A stretch of 64,000 bases of DNA, from NCBI RefSeq assembly GCF_030766935.1, contig NZ_JASERL010000002.1, positions 1,178,001 to 1,242,000 of the forward strand, read 5' to 3'. The stretch is from Streptomyces sp. KL109B. GTDB lineage: Bacteria > Actinomycetota > Actinomycetes > Streptomycetales > Streptomycetaceae. A model generated the notes under the pieces. It saw only the letters and a list, made by a program, of their open reading frames with translations. It was not told the DNA's origin and did no database searches. Shown here piece after piece: positions 19,621-28,378 of this stretch; positions within the stretch are counted from its first letter, which is position 1, and every line of letters starts with the position of its first letter. A program made the translations under genes and the position numbers.

Positions 19621-21789
19621 TCAGGTACGGCGGGAATGAAAGGGGTTGGCGATGGTGACGTAGACGGACTGGGTGTCGACGGGGCCGACGAGTTCGTCGA
19701 GGCCGTGCAGCCGGGTGAGCATGTTCGCCTTGCAGCGCAGCGTGGGCGAGTCGAGCAGCAGGCTCGGCAGCGTGCTGCGCAGCCGGGTCGGGCCGGCGGC
19801 GGCCTCGCCGAGGAAGCGGCGGAACGCGGCGAGCAACAGCGCTTCGTCGGCGAGTCGTTGGGAGCCGAAGGCTCCGATCAGGCCGAGGACGTTGTTGATG
19901 GCGAGGTAGTAGGCGAATCGCTCGTCTGTGACGTCGTCGTCGACGAAGGTGTCGCTGTGGGTGCCGATGCCGGGCAGTCGTCGGTCGAGTTCGGCGCGGC
20001 GGGACTCGCGGAAGTAGTAGCCCTGGTTGTCCCGGTAGCGGCCGCCGGCGGGCCAACCGTCGGCGTCCAGGAGCAGCACGGTGTTCTGCTGGTGGGCCTC
20101 CAGGGCGACACCGGCCTCGCCGTCGAGCCAGAGCACGGGGCGGACGACGTGCTCCAGATACCGCAGGAACCACTCGGCCGCCACGGCCCCGTGAGGGCGT
20201 CCGCTGCGGGCCGCGAGCCGGGTCACGGTGTCGGCGAGGCGGGAGCTGATGGCCGGGTGGCCGGTGCGATCGGCGCGATCGGCGCGATCAGCGCGGTCAT
20301 CGGCTCTGTCGTGGGTGCGGCCCGCACCGTCGGCCGGGGCGGTGGTCGGCCGGGGCGAGACGAAGCCGGCGACGCAGGACGCGTCGTCGTGGGAGCGGAA
20401 GGGGTTGGCGCGGATCATCACATCCAGGCCCGGCACCGGCGCGCCGTCCGGGTCGTCGACCGCGAGCCAGGCCGGGTCGCGGACGATGTCGAAGCCGGGG
20501 TGCGCGGCGTGCCACTCCTCGGCGAGACCGGTGCCGAGGAGCCGGTGCGCCTCGACGCCCCGGTGGAGTTCCTTGCGGAGGTTCTCCCGGCGGGAGTTGG
20601 TGATGCGCAGGCCGAGGGAGAGCTTGAGCATGGCGGGCGCGCCGGGCTGGTACAGCGTGCGGACGGAGGAGGTGGGGAACCAGGGCTCGCCGTGCGGGCC
20701 GAGGTCGCGCAGCAGACCGGCGTCCAGGAGGGCGGCGGTGGCGGGGCGCTGCCGTAGCTCGCGCAGCTGCCACGGGTGCACGGGCAGGGCGGCGTGCCCG
20801 TGCGGCAACGGAAGGTTGGAGCCTGCCAGTTGGGAGGTGAGGTCGGCGGCGGTGCGGGCCCGGCCGCCGTCGGTCCAGGCGGAGTCCTGGGCGAGGACGT
20901 CGGGGGCGACGGAGATCCAGTGCAGCGGGAAGGAGCCACGCAACTCCGGTGAATAGCGGCCGGCTTCGGCCTCGGAGAGCCCTTCGCGGCTCTTCGGTGT
21001 CGGGTGCAGCGGGTGCCCGAGGACGAGCGCCTGTTCGGCGGCGAGGAAGGGGTCGGCCGCGTCGGTGGGACGGCGTCGGCGGTCCGCGATGAACTCGATG
21101 GTGCGGCGCATCGAGTCGGCGACGCGGACCACCAGTTCACCGTCGTCGCCGACGGGGGTGGCGTCGGGGCCGTGGTCGAGGTCGGGGGCGACGTCGGGGG
21201 CACTGCCCGTGGGAACGGGGGCGTCGGCTTCACCTCGCGCGGACTCGGCCGCACCGCGAGCGGACTCGGCTTCGGCTTCGTCCCGGGAGGGCTCGGCCTC
21301 ACCCCGGGTGGACTCGGCCTCGCCGCGGGCGGATTCCCTGCTCAGGAGGGCCGCGAGGGTGACTGCGTCCACGCGTGGGGCGTGGTGCGGGGCGTTCTCC
21401 AGGCAGGGCAGGCCGAAGCGGTGCCAGCCGGAGGGTGACCAGTAGTGGACGGGGACGAGGAGGGCGGTGCCGCTCGCGGGCAGCGGGATGCGGAGGGCGC
21501 CGAAGGAAGGAGGAGCGATGTTGTTCTCGCGTACCCAGCAGCGCAGCAGATTCTCGACTGCCGCGGCCTGGGCGGCGGTTGCGGGGTCCGGGTGCTCCAG
21601 GAGGTCCACGGTGGGGGTGTGCGGACGCTCGGTCTGCTGGTCGCCGCCCTTCTGCCGCGGGATCGAGTCGCGCTCCTGGGGGTGCGGGGCTTGCGTGTCA
21701 CAGGATCCGCCGGCGGTGGGACGGGGACGGCCGTCGGAAGCGGGGGTGGCGTTCAAGACGTTTCCTTGCGTGGGGGTGTTGGGCTCCAT
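19621..21789 (-). CDS. second NIS synthetase, IucA/IucC family, with repeat inserts
   Basis: At 722 residues this is longer than usual (about 600). The signature [25 protein letters not shown] starts near 258, followed by [53 protein letters not shown] (about 564-573) and [10 protein letters not shown]. All expected ATP/Mg-binding blocks are present. The extra length comes from an 80-residue N-terminal tail, an Ala/Glu/Ser/Arg repeat at 152-189 (ESARGEA units) and DRAD repeats near 494-508. ATG 21789 opens the gene, 67 bp after the aminotransferase. Having two different NIS synthetases suggests asymmetric or stepwise condensation on a polycarboxylate such as citrate. Confidence 0.93.
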   Translation of the reverse strand: MEPNTPTQGNVLNATPASDGRPRPTAGGSCDTQAPHPQERDSIPRQKGGDQQTERPHTPTVDLLEHPDPATAAQAAAVENLLRCWVRENNIAPPSFGALRIPLPASGTALLVPVHYWSPSGWHRFGLPCLENAPHHAPRVDAVTLAALLSRESARGEAESTRGEAEPSRDEAEAESARGAAESARGEADAPVPTGSAPDVAPDLDHGPDATPVGDDGELVVRVADSMRRTIEFIADRRRRPTDAADPFLAAEQALVLGHPLHPTPKSREGLSEAEAGRYSPELRGSFPLHWISVAPDVLAQDSAWTDGGRARTAADLTSQLAGSNLPLPHGHAALPVHPWQLRELRQRPATAALLDAGLLRDLGPHGEPWFPTSSVRTLYQPGAPAMLKLSLGLRITNSRRENLRKELHRGVEAHRLLGTGLAEEWHAAHPGFDIVRDPAWLAVDDPDGAPVPGLDVMIRANPFRSHDDASCVAGFVSPRPTTAPADGAGRTHDRADDRADRADRADRTGHPAISSRLADTVTRLAARSGRPHGAVAAEWFLRYLEHVVRPVLWLDGEAGVALEAHQQNTVLLLDADGWPAGGRYRDNQGYYFRESRRAELDRRLPGIGTHSDTFVDDDVTDERFAYYLAINNVLGLIGAFGSQRLADEALLLAAFRRFLGEAAAGPTRLRSTLPSLLLDSPTLRCKANMLTRLHGLDELVGPVDTQSVYVTIANPFHSRRT

Positions 21790-21856
21790 GGCGCGGTGGG
21801 CCGGCCGGTCCGGCGGGTCACCGCCGTCGCTGGTGGGGATGGGTCGTCGGGTGCTC

Positions 21857-23344
21857 CTACGCCTCGTGGCGGTGCTCGCGGGCGACGGCTGCCAGGGCGT
21901 CCGCGAGCCGGTCCACGACGGCCGCGGCCTGCTCGTCGGTGATGGTGAGGGGAGGCAGCAGGCGTACGACGCTGGAGTGCCGGCCGCCGAGTTCGACGAT
22001 CAGACCGCGGTGCAGGCAGGCGTCGCGCACGGCGGCGGCGAGTCGGGGTGCGGCGGGGAGCGGGGCTGCGGCGCCCGTGAGCAGCGGGTCGTCGAGGGGT
22101 TCGGCGGCGGCAGGGGTGGCGCCGTCCGGGTCGACGAGTTCCACGCCGATCATGAGGCCGCGCCCACGGACCTCGCCGACGCACGCGAACTCGTCGGAAA
22201 GCCGCCGGAGTTGGCCGAGCATGCGGCCGCCCAGGGCGGCGGCGCGGTCGGCGAGGGCGTTCTCGCGGACGTACGCGAGGGTGGCCGCGCCCGCGGCCAT
22301 GGCCAGCTGGTTGCCGCGGAAGGTGCCGGCGTGCGCGCCCGGCGGCCAGACGTCGAGGTCGTCGCGGTAGACGAGCACGGCGAGCGGCAGGCTGCCGCCG
22401 ATGGCCTTGGACAGGACCATCACGTCGGGCACGACGCCGCTGTGTTCCACGGCCCAGAAGGCGCCGGTGCGGCCGACGCCGGTCTGCACCTCGTCGACGA
22501 CCAGGGGGATCGAGCGGCGCTCGGTGACGGCTCGCATCCTGCGCATCCAGGTGTCGGGGGCGGGGATGACACCGCCCTCCCCCTGCACCGGTTCGAGGAT
22601 CATGCCGGCCGGGTCCGGCACCCCGGACTTGGTGTCGTCGAGCAGCGACTCGGTCCACCGGGCGGCGAGTTCGGCTCCGCGCGGGCCGCCGATGCCGAAG
22701 GGGCAGCGGTAGTCCTGCGGATACGGCAGGCGCGTCACGCGGACGTCCTGCGCCCCGCCCGAGGCTTCGAGCGCCCCCGCGGTCATCCCGTGATACGCGC
22801 CGGTGAAGGCGAGCAGGCCCGAGCGCCCGGTGGCGGTGCGGACCAGTTTCAGCGCGGCCTCGACGGCGTCGGTGCCCGCGGGGCCGCAGAACTGGATGCG
22901 GGCGCGGTCGGCGAGGCCGGGCGGCAGCGTGCTGAACAGCTCCGTGGTGAAGGCGTCCTTGACCGGGGTGGCCAGGTCGAGGACGTGCAGCGGCGCCCCC
23001 GAGTCGAGCACCTTGCGGATGGCTTCGAGCACCACCGGGTGGTTGTGGCCGAGCGCGAGGGTCCCGGCGCCGGACAGGCAGTCCAGATAGCGGCGGCCGT
23101 CGGCGCCCTCGATGGTGAGCCCGCGCGCCCGCACCGGCACGATCGGCAGGGCGCGCGCATAGGTGCGCGCCGCGGACTCCCGCGCGCACTGCCGGCGCAG
23201 GATGCCTTCGTGCTGAGTGGTATGAGTCGTGTGAGTCGACTCAGTGGTGTCGTGGGCCGCGGTGCCGGGTGCCCCGCCGACGTGCGGGTCGGGCACCGCC
23301 ACGGTCTCAGGATCGGTCACAGGCACAGGATCGGTCACCGCCAC
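21857..23344 (-). CDS. diaminobutyrate--2-oxoglutarate aminotransferase-like (class III PLP)
   Basis: This class-III aminotransferase resembles those that make L-2,4-diaminobutyrate from aspartate semialdehyde (EctB, RhbA). Evidence: [69 protein letters not shown], and the PLP lysine in [12 protein letters not shown]. The GTG at 23344 is used because GGAGG lies ten bases upstream; the frame extends further but without a site. The product is 495 residues with about 45 variable N-terminal residues. As the first gene of the siderophore cluster it probably supplies the diamine precursor. No diaminobutyrate decarboxylase follows. Confidence 0.88.
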   Translation of the reverse strand: MAVTDPVPVTDPETVAVPDPHVGGAPGTAAHDTTESTHTTHTTQHEGILRRQCARESAARTYARALPIVPVRARGLTIEGADGRRYLDCLSGAGTLALGHNHPVVLEAIRKVLDSGAPLHVLDLATPVKDAFTTELFSTLPPGLADRARIQFCGPAGTDAVEAALKLVRTATGRSGLLAFTGAYHGMTAGALEASGGAQDVRVTRLPYPQDYRCPFGIGGPRGAELAARWTESLLDDTKSGVPDPAGMILEPVQGEGGVIPAPDTWMRRMRAVTERRSIPLVVDEVQTGVGRTGAFWAVEHSGVVPDVMVLSKAIGGSLPLAVLVYRDDLDVWPPGAHAGTFRGNQLAMAAGAATLAYVRENALADRAAALGGRMLGQLRRLSDEFACVGEVRGRGLMIGVELVDPDGATPAAAEPLDDPLLTGAAAPLPAAPRLAAAVRDACLHRGLIVELGGRHSSVVRLLPPLTITDEQAAAVVDRLADALAAVAREHRHEA

Positions 23345-23775
23345 GGCTGTTGGTCCTCCCGCTGGATATACGGCCGAAAAGGTTCCTCGACTCACCGATC
23401 CGTACGGCGAGTTGGCGTGCGCGCAGCCGTGGACCGTCCTGCCGGTGGGCCAGGACGGTCCGGGGCTGAACGTCGACTGCGGTTCCCCCGTACGTACCAA
23501 CGACGGGGCGAGCGGAGGAACACGGCTCGTACGGGACTCATGAGCAGACCTTTGCCCGGTGTCCGCGCCCGGCGCCTCGTGGGCCCCCACGCGCCGCGCT
23601 TCAACGATCCGTACAGGCAGGAAGATCCCTCCGTGACGGAACCGTTGCGGCTTTGTCGGTCGTCGCCTACGGCACCGGCATAGGGTGGTGTGCCGTTCGG
23701 GGGGAGAGGCAGTGCCTCGCGTCCACCGCACACGCAGGCAGTTCCACCATTTCGAAACCCAGGGGGATTCACGAC
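23345..23775. other. divergent intergenic region, siderophore genes / protease
   Basis: No convincing gene is seen in these 431 bases. A perfect inverted repeat lies at 23431-23461. A 48-codon frame at 23539 lacks coding features. No match to the iron-regulator (DmdR/IdeR) 19-bp box was found by eye. Confidence 0.6.
23431..23461. promoter_or_regulatory. 11-bp perfect inverted repeat upstream of the siderophore operon
   Basis: GGACCGTCCTG and its exact complement are separated by nine bases, about 90 bp before the aminotransferase start. It could be an operator, a 5' leader stem or a terminator. There is no direct evidence which. Confidence 0.5.
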
Positions 23776-25002
23776 ATGCGACCCATACGCCCGCAGTTCG
23801 CCGCACGCCGTTCTCGGGGCGTGCGCAGCAGAACGTCCCCCGTGGCGGCGGCGGTTGCGCTCGGTGCGGTACTCGCCCTGACCGCCACGGCGTGCGGTCC
23901 GGGCGAGGACAACGCGAACGACAAGCCGACCGCCTCGGCGACCGCGGGCGGCGGCGGCACGTTCAAGATTCCGGACGACATCAAGGACCGGCTCAAGGAG
24001 CACGGGATCGATCCGGACAAGTGGAAGGACGGCGAGTGGAAGAACTGGGACAAGGACAAGTGGCTGCGTGAGGCGCAGGACTTCGTCAACCCGATCATCG
24101 CCGGCCTGTGGGACTCGGCCCGAATGCGGGACGCGGACAAGAACCCCGGTGGCGAGGTCGACGAGAACGACCTCTCCGGCGACCAGGGTGTGACGGACCC
24201 GGAGCCGAGGCCGGTGTCGGCGGCGGGCGTCGGCACCCCGTACCACGCGAACGCTCCGTACGCGGGCAAGCTGTTCTTCGACGGGCCCAAGGGTTCGATG
24301 GTCTGCTCGGCGACCGTGGTCACCGATCCCGCGCACCCCGGCAAGTCCAACATGCTCTGGACGGCGGGCCACTGCGTGCACGCGGGCAAGAACGGCGGCT
24401 GGTACCGCAACATCGCGTTCGTACCCTCGTACAACAACGGTGGAAAGTCCGCGCAGGAGCTGCAGGGCGCGCCCAGGAGCGAGGTCGCTCCGTACGGCGT
24501 GTGGTGGGGCGACGCGGCGCTGACCTCGGACCAGTGGATCGCGCAGGGCGGGCCGAGCGGCGGCGCGGGCGCGCCGTACGACTTCGCGGTCATCCATGTG
24601 ACGCCGGAGAAGGGCGGCACCACCAAGTCCCTGGAGGAGACGGTGGGTGCGGCGCTTCCGGTTGACTTCAACGCACCGGCGGTGCCGAAGATCTCGCGGC
24701 TGACGGCGAAGGGCTACCCTGCCGCCGCGCCGTTCGACGGGCAGAAGCTGTACCAGTGCGCGGACCGGCCGGGCCGGCTGTCGCTGAACGACACGGACCC
24801 GACGATGTACCGCGTCGGCTGCACCATGACCGGCGGTTCCTCCGGCGGTGGCTGGATCGGCACGGGCTCGGACGGCAAGCCCGCCCTGGTGTCCAACACC
24901 TCGATCGGCCCGGTGACGGCGGGCTGGCTCGCGGGCCCGCGGCTCGGCAAGGAGGCCAAGGGGATCTATGACTCGGTGAGCAGGAAGTTCGCCGGTCAGT
25001 AG
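23776..25002 (+). CDS. secreted trypsin-like serine peptidase, putative lipoprotein
   Basis: The 408-residue protein starts with a basic region and a hydrophobic stretch ending LALTATAC, so Cys40 is a probable lipidation site. A linker rich in Lys/Asp/Trp (DKWKDGEWKNWDKDKW) precedes a chymotrypsin-fold domain: the catalytic His in LWTAGHCVHAG, Asp in PYDFAVIHV and Ser in MTGGSSGGGW. A Cys pair flanks the His loop (MVCSATVV and GHC). ATG 23776 follows AGGGGG. It is expected outside the membrane. The substrate is unknown, and its proximity to the siderophore genes may be coincidental since the genes diverge. Confidence 0.88.
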   Translation: MRPIRPQFAARRSRGVRSRTSPVAAAVALGAVLALTATACGPGEDNANDKPTASATAGGGGTFKIPDDIKDRLKEHGIDPDKWKDGEWKNWDKDKWLREAQDFVNPIIAGLWDSARMRDADKNPGGEVDENDLSGDQGVTDPEPRPVSAAGVGTPYHANAPYAGKLFFDGPKGSMVCSATVVTDPAHPGKSNMLWTAGHCVHAGKNGGWYRNIAFVPSYNNGGKSAQELQGAPRSEVAPYGVWWGDAALTSDQWIAQGGPSGGAGAPYDFAVIHVTPEKGGTTKSLEETVGAALPVDFNAPAVPKISRLTAKGYPAAAPFDGQKLYQCADRPGRLSLNDTDPTMYRVGCTMTGGSSGGGWIGTGSDGKPALVSNTSIGPVTAGWLAGPRLGKEAKGIYDSVSRKFAGQ

Positions 25003-25023
25003 GCCACGACCGCACGCACGACC

Positions 25024-25055
25024 GAGCCCCTCTCCGGTGGACCGGAGAGGGGCTC
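25024..25055. terminator. terminator hairpin after the protease gene
   Basis: GAGCCCCTCTCCGG and its exact complement form a 14-bp stem with a TGGA loop, between the protease and the converging hflX. Confidence 0.9.
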
Positions 25056-25097
25056 AGCCTTTGTACGTACGAGCCCGTCAGCCCGCGGCGCGAGTTC

Positions 25098-26606
25098 TCA
25101 ACCCGCGACGGACGCCGGAACGTACGGCGCGAGTTCCGCCGCGAGTTCCTCGTGGACGCGTGCCTTCAGGAGCGTGCCCTCCGGGGTGTGCTCCTCGGAG
25201 ATCACCTCGCCGTCGGCGTGCGCCCGCGCGACCAGCTGGCCGTGCGTGTACGGCACGAGGGCCTCGATCTCGACCGCGGGGCGCGGCAGTTCGTCGTCGA
25301 TGAGCTGGAGCAGCTCCTCGATGCCCTGGCCCGAGCGGGCCGAGACGGCGATCGCGCGCTTCTCCACGCGCAGCAGCCGCTGCAGCACCAACGGGTCGGC
25401 CGCGTCCGCCTTGTTGACCACCACGATCTCGGGCACGTTCGTCGCGCCGACGTCGCGGATGACCTCGCGTACGGAGGCGAGCTGCTCCTCCGGCGCCGGG
25501 TGCGAACCGTCGACCACGTGCAGGATCAGGTCGGAGTCGCCGACCTCCTCCATGGTGGAGCGGAACGCCTCGACGAGGTGGTGCGGCAGGTGTCGTACGA
25601 AGCCGACCGTGTCGGCCAGCGTGTACAGCCGGCCGCTCGGGGTCTCGGCCCGGCGCACGGTCGGGTCGAGGGTGGCGAACAGCGCGTTCTCCACCAGCAC
25701 GCCCGCGCCCGTGAGGCGGTTGAGGAGCGAGGACTTGCCGGCGTTCGTGTACCCGGCGATGGCCACCGAGGGCACCTTGTGCCTGCGGCGCTCCTGGCGC
25801 TTGATGTCGCGGCCGGTCTTCATCTCCGCGATCTCACGGCGCATCTTCGCCATCTTCTCGCGGATCCGGCGCCGGTCCGTCTCGATCTTGGTCTCGCCGG
25901 GACCACGGGTGGCCATGCCGCCGCCCGAGGAGCCGGAGCCACCGCCACCCATCTGCCGGGACAGCGACTGACCCCAACCACGCAGGCGCGGCAGCATGTA
26001 CTGCATCTGCGCGAGCGCGACCTGCGCCTTGCCCTCTCGGGACTTGGCGTGCTGGGCGAAGATGTCGAGGATCAGGGCGGTGCGGTCGACCACCTTGACC
26101 TTGACGACGTCTTCGAGGTGGATGAGCTGGCCGGGGCTGAGCTCACCGTCGCACACGACGGTGTCCGCTCCGGTCTCGAGCACGATGTCGCGCAGCTCCA
26201 TGGCCTTGCCGGAGCCGATGTACGTCGCCGCGTCGGGCTTGTCGCGGCGCTGGATGACGCCGTCGAGCACGAGCGCGCCCGCCGTCTCGGCGAGGGCGGC
26301 GAGCTCCGCGAGAGAGTTCTCCGCGTCATGAACCGTTCCCGACGTCCACACGCCGACGAGGACCACGCGCTCCAGGCGGAGCTGTCGGTACTCGACCTCG
26401 GTGACGTCCTCGAGTTCGGTGGAGAGGCCCGCGACGCGGCGCAGAGCCGCGCGCTCGGAGCGGTCGAACTGCTCGCCGTCCCGCTCTCCGTCGATCTCGT
26501 GGCTCCAGGCGACGTCCTCTTCCATCAGGGCATCGGCCCGAAGACTCTCGGGGTTGTTCTGCGCCATGTGCTGCGCGTCCTGGGAAGGGGAAGAAGAGGA
26601 GGTCAT
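25098..26606 (-). CDS. hflX: GTPase HflX
   Basis: HflX is a ribosome-associated GTPase that splits or rescues stalled 70S ribosomes. The 502-residue protein has the HflX N-terminal domain (VVLVGVWTSGTVHDAENSLAE, AATYIGSGKAMEL), a coiled linker (TDRRRIREKMAKMRREIAEM) and a G domain with GYTNAGKSSLLNRL (G1), ATLDPT (G2), ADTVGF (G3) and NKADA (G4). A Gly/Ser-rich loop SRQMGGGGSGSSGGGMATRGPGE precedes the linker. ATG 26606 follows AAGGA. The N-terminal 60 residues are variable. It stands alone between terminators. Confidence 0.96.
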   Translation of the reverse strand: MTSSSSPSQDAQHMAQNNPESLRADALMEEDVAWSHEIDGERDGEQFDRSERAALRRVAGLSTELEDVTEVEYRQLRLERVVLVGVWTSGTVHDAENSLAELAALAETAGALVLDGVIQRRDKPDAATYIGSGKAMELRDIVLETGADTVVCDGELSPGQLIHLEDVVKVKVVDRTALILDIFAQHAKSREGKAQVALAQMQYMLPRLRGWGQSLSRQMGGGGSGSSGGGMATRGPGETKIETDRRRIREKMAKMRREIAEMKTGRDIKRQERRRHKVPSVAIAGYTNAGKSSLLNRLTGAGVLVENALFATLDPTVRRAETPSGRLYTLADTVGFVRHLPHHLVEAFRSTMEEVGDSDLILHVVDGSHPAPEEQLASVREVIRDVGATNVPEIVVVNKADAADPLVLQRLLRVEKRAIAVSARSGQGIEELLQLIDDELPRPAVEIEALVPYTHGQLVARAHADGEVISEEHTPEGTLLKARVHEELAAELAPYVPASVAG

Positions 26607-26819
26607 TGGATCCTTACGTCTGTGGGATTCGGGATACGTGACGGGCGCCTCGCCCGTCATCTTTCACAACGCGCGGACCACTCGGGGGATTCCCGCGATT
26701 CCCGCGAGGGCCGATCCGCGGGGCCCGCGCCGTCGACATCGTCGATGTTCGCACGGTACGGGGCGTCTCGTCACTCGGATTTTTCCCGCTGTGACCGGGT
26801 CGACGCCCCGCGCTCGCGG

Positions 26820-28292
26820 CTATTTCGGCACCGGGTCGGACGTCCACTTCGGGTGCCCCGGCATGGGCGGGGTCTTCTTCCCGTACAGCCAGGCGTCGAA
26901 GAAGCCGCTCAGGTCCTGCCCGGCGATCTGGGAGGCGAGCCTGGTGAAGTCCGCGGTCGTGGCGGTGGAGTCACGGTGCGTACCCACCCACGCGCGCTCC
27001 AGGCGCTGGAAGGCGTCCTTGCCGATCTCCTGGCGCAGGGCGTAGAGGACGAGGGCGCTGCCGTCGTAGACGACGGGCCTGAAGATGCTGATCTTGCCGC
27101 CGGAGGGTGCCTTGGGCCTGGCGGGCGGTCCGCCCTCGGCGCGCCAGGCGTCGGAGGCGCGGTAGGCGGAGCGCATCCGCTTCTCCATGGGCTGGTCGGC
27201 CTTCTCCTCGGCATACAGGGACTCGTACCAGGTGGCGTGGCCTTCGTTGAGCCACAGGTCGGACCAGGTGCGGGGGCTGACGCTGTCGCCGAACCACTGG
27301 TGCGCCAGCTCATGCACCATGATCGATTCGATGTACCACTTCGGGTAGCCGTCCCGCAGGAACAGGTCTCTCTCGAAGAGAGAGAGCGTTTGCGTCTCGA
27401 GCTCGAAGCCGGTGGACGCGTGGGCCATCAGCAGCCCGTAGTTCTCGAAGGGGTAGCGCCCGACCTTCCCCTCCATCCAGGAGATCTGGCCCGGCGTCTT
27501 CTTGAGCCACGGCCGCAGCGCCTTGGCGTCCTTGGCCGGTACGACATCGCGTACGGGAAGTCCGTGCGGCCCCTCCTGGTGCAGCACGGCGGAGCGCCCG
27601 ATGGAGACCTGGGCGAGTTCCGTGGCCATGGGGTGGGCGGTGCGGTAGGCCCACTGCGTGGCGCCTCCTTGTCGCGTCTTCGCGACAGGAAGGCCGTTGG
27701 CGACGGCCGTGTACCCCTTGGGGGCGGTGATACGGAAGGTGAAGTAGGCCTTGTCGGAGGGGTGGTCGTTGGACGGGAACACGCGGTGCCCGGCGTCGGC
27801 CTGGTTGGCCATCGCGAGCCCGTCCTTGGTGCGCACCCAGCCGTTCTCCTTCTTGCCCGGCCGCGGGTCACTGGTGTGCCGCACGGTGACGTCGAGCGAC
27901 TTCCCCGCGGCCACGGGCCGGTCGGGCGTGACGATGAGGTCCTCGCCGCTGCTGGTGAAGTGCGCCGACGCCCCGTTGACCAGCACCGAACTCACGGTGC
28001 CGTGCGAGAAGTCGAGGTTGATCCGGTCGAGCCGGGAGGTCGCCCGCGCGTCGATCTTCGTGATGGCGCTGAGGGGCTTGCTGTTGTCACCGTGGTACGT
28101 GAAGGAGATGTCGTAGTCGGTGACGTCGTAGCCCGGGTTGCCCAGGTGCGGGAAGAGCCGGTCGCCGATGCCGAGCGGCTCGGCGGGTCCTGGCGCGGCC
28201 GCGGCGACGAGGGCGAGCGAGGCGCCGGCGGCGAGCAGCGCGGCCGCGCGGGGCGTTCGGGAACTTCGGGACCTTCGGGAACTGGGCAGCAT
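26820..28292 (-). CDS. secreted M1-family metallopeptidase (aminopeptidase-like)
   Basis: This 490-residue protein has an N-terminal signal sequence (Arg-rich, then AAALLAAGASLALVAAAAPG) and an M1 fold: the zinc motif HELAHQW with the third ligand in NEGHATWYE, and the transition-state Tyr region VVYDGSALVLYALR. The usual GAMEN substrate motif is replaced by a segment around MAHASTGFELETQTLS. The protein ends soon after the catalytic domain, shorter than the roughly 850 residues of PepN, so it is the short secreted actinobacterial type. It probably releases N-terminal amino acids from peptides outside the cell. Confidence 0.9.
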   Translation of the reverse strand: MLPSSRRSRSSRTPRAAALLAAGASLALVAAAAPGPAEPLGIGDRLFPHLGNPGYDVTDYDISFTYHGDNSKPLSAITKIDARATSRLDRINLDFSHGTVSSVLVNGASAHFTSSGEDLIVTPDRPVAAGKSLDVTVRHTSDPRPGKKENGWVRTKDGLAMANQADAGHRVFPSNDHPSDKAYFTFRITAPKGYTAVANGLPVAKTRQGGATQWAYRTAHPMATELAQVSIGRSAVLHQEGPHGLPVRDVVPAKDAKALRPWLKKTPGQISWMEGKVGRYPFENYGLLMAHASTGFELETQTLSLFERDLFLRDGYPKWYIESIMVHELAHQWFGDSVSPRTWSDLWLNEGHATWYESLYAEEKADQPMEKRMRSAYRASDAWRAEGGPPARPKAPSGGKISIFRPVVYDGSALVLYALRQEIGKDAFQRLERAWVGTHRDSTATTADFTRLASQIAGQDLSGFFDAWLYGKKTPPMPGHPKWTSDPVPK

Positions 28293-28378
28293 GACTTACC
28301 GCTATCAGCGCCCGCCCTTGTACGTGGTGCGGGGCGCGCCGCACCACCCGAACGAGGGTTCTGGGTGGGCGGTTGGAC

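Noticed and set aside
23370..23400. Possible iron box (AAGGTTCCTCGACTCACC) near the siderophore operon
   Set aside because: Fewer than half of the positions match the 19-bp DmdR/IdeR consensus.
23539..23683. 48-codon frame upstream of the serine peptidase gene
   Set aside because: No ribosome site, no recognisable sequence and no codon bias; probably chance.
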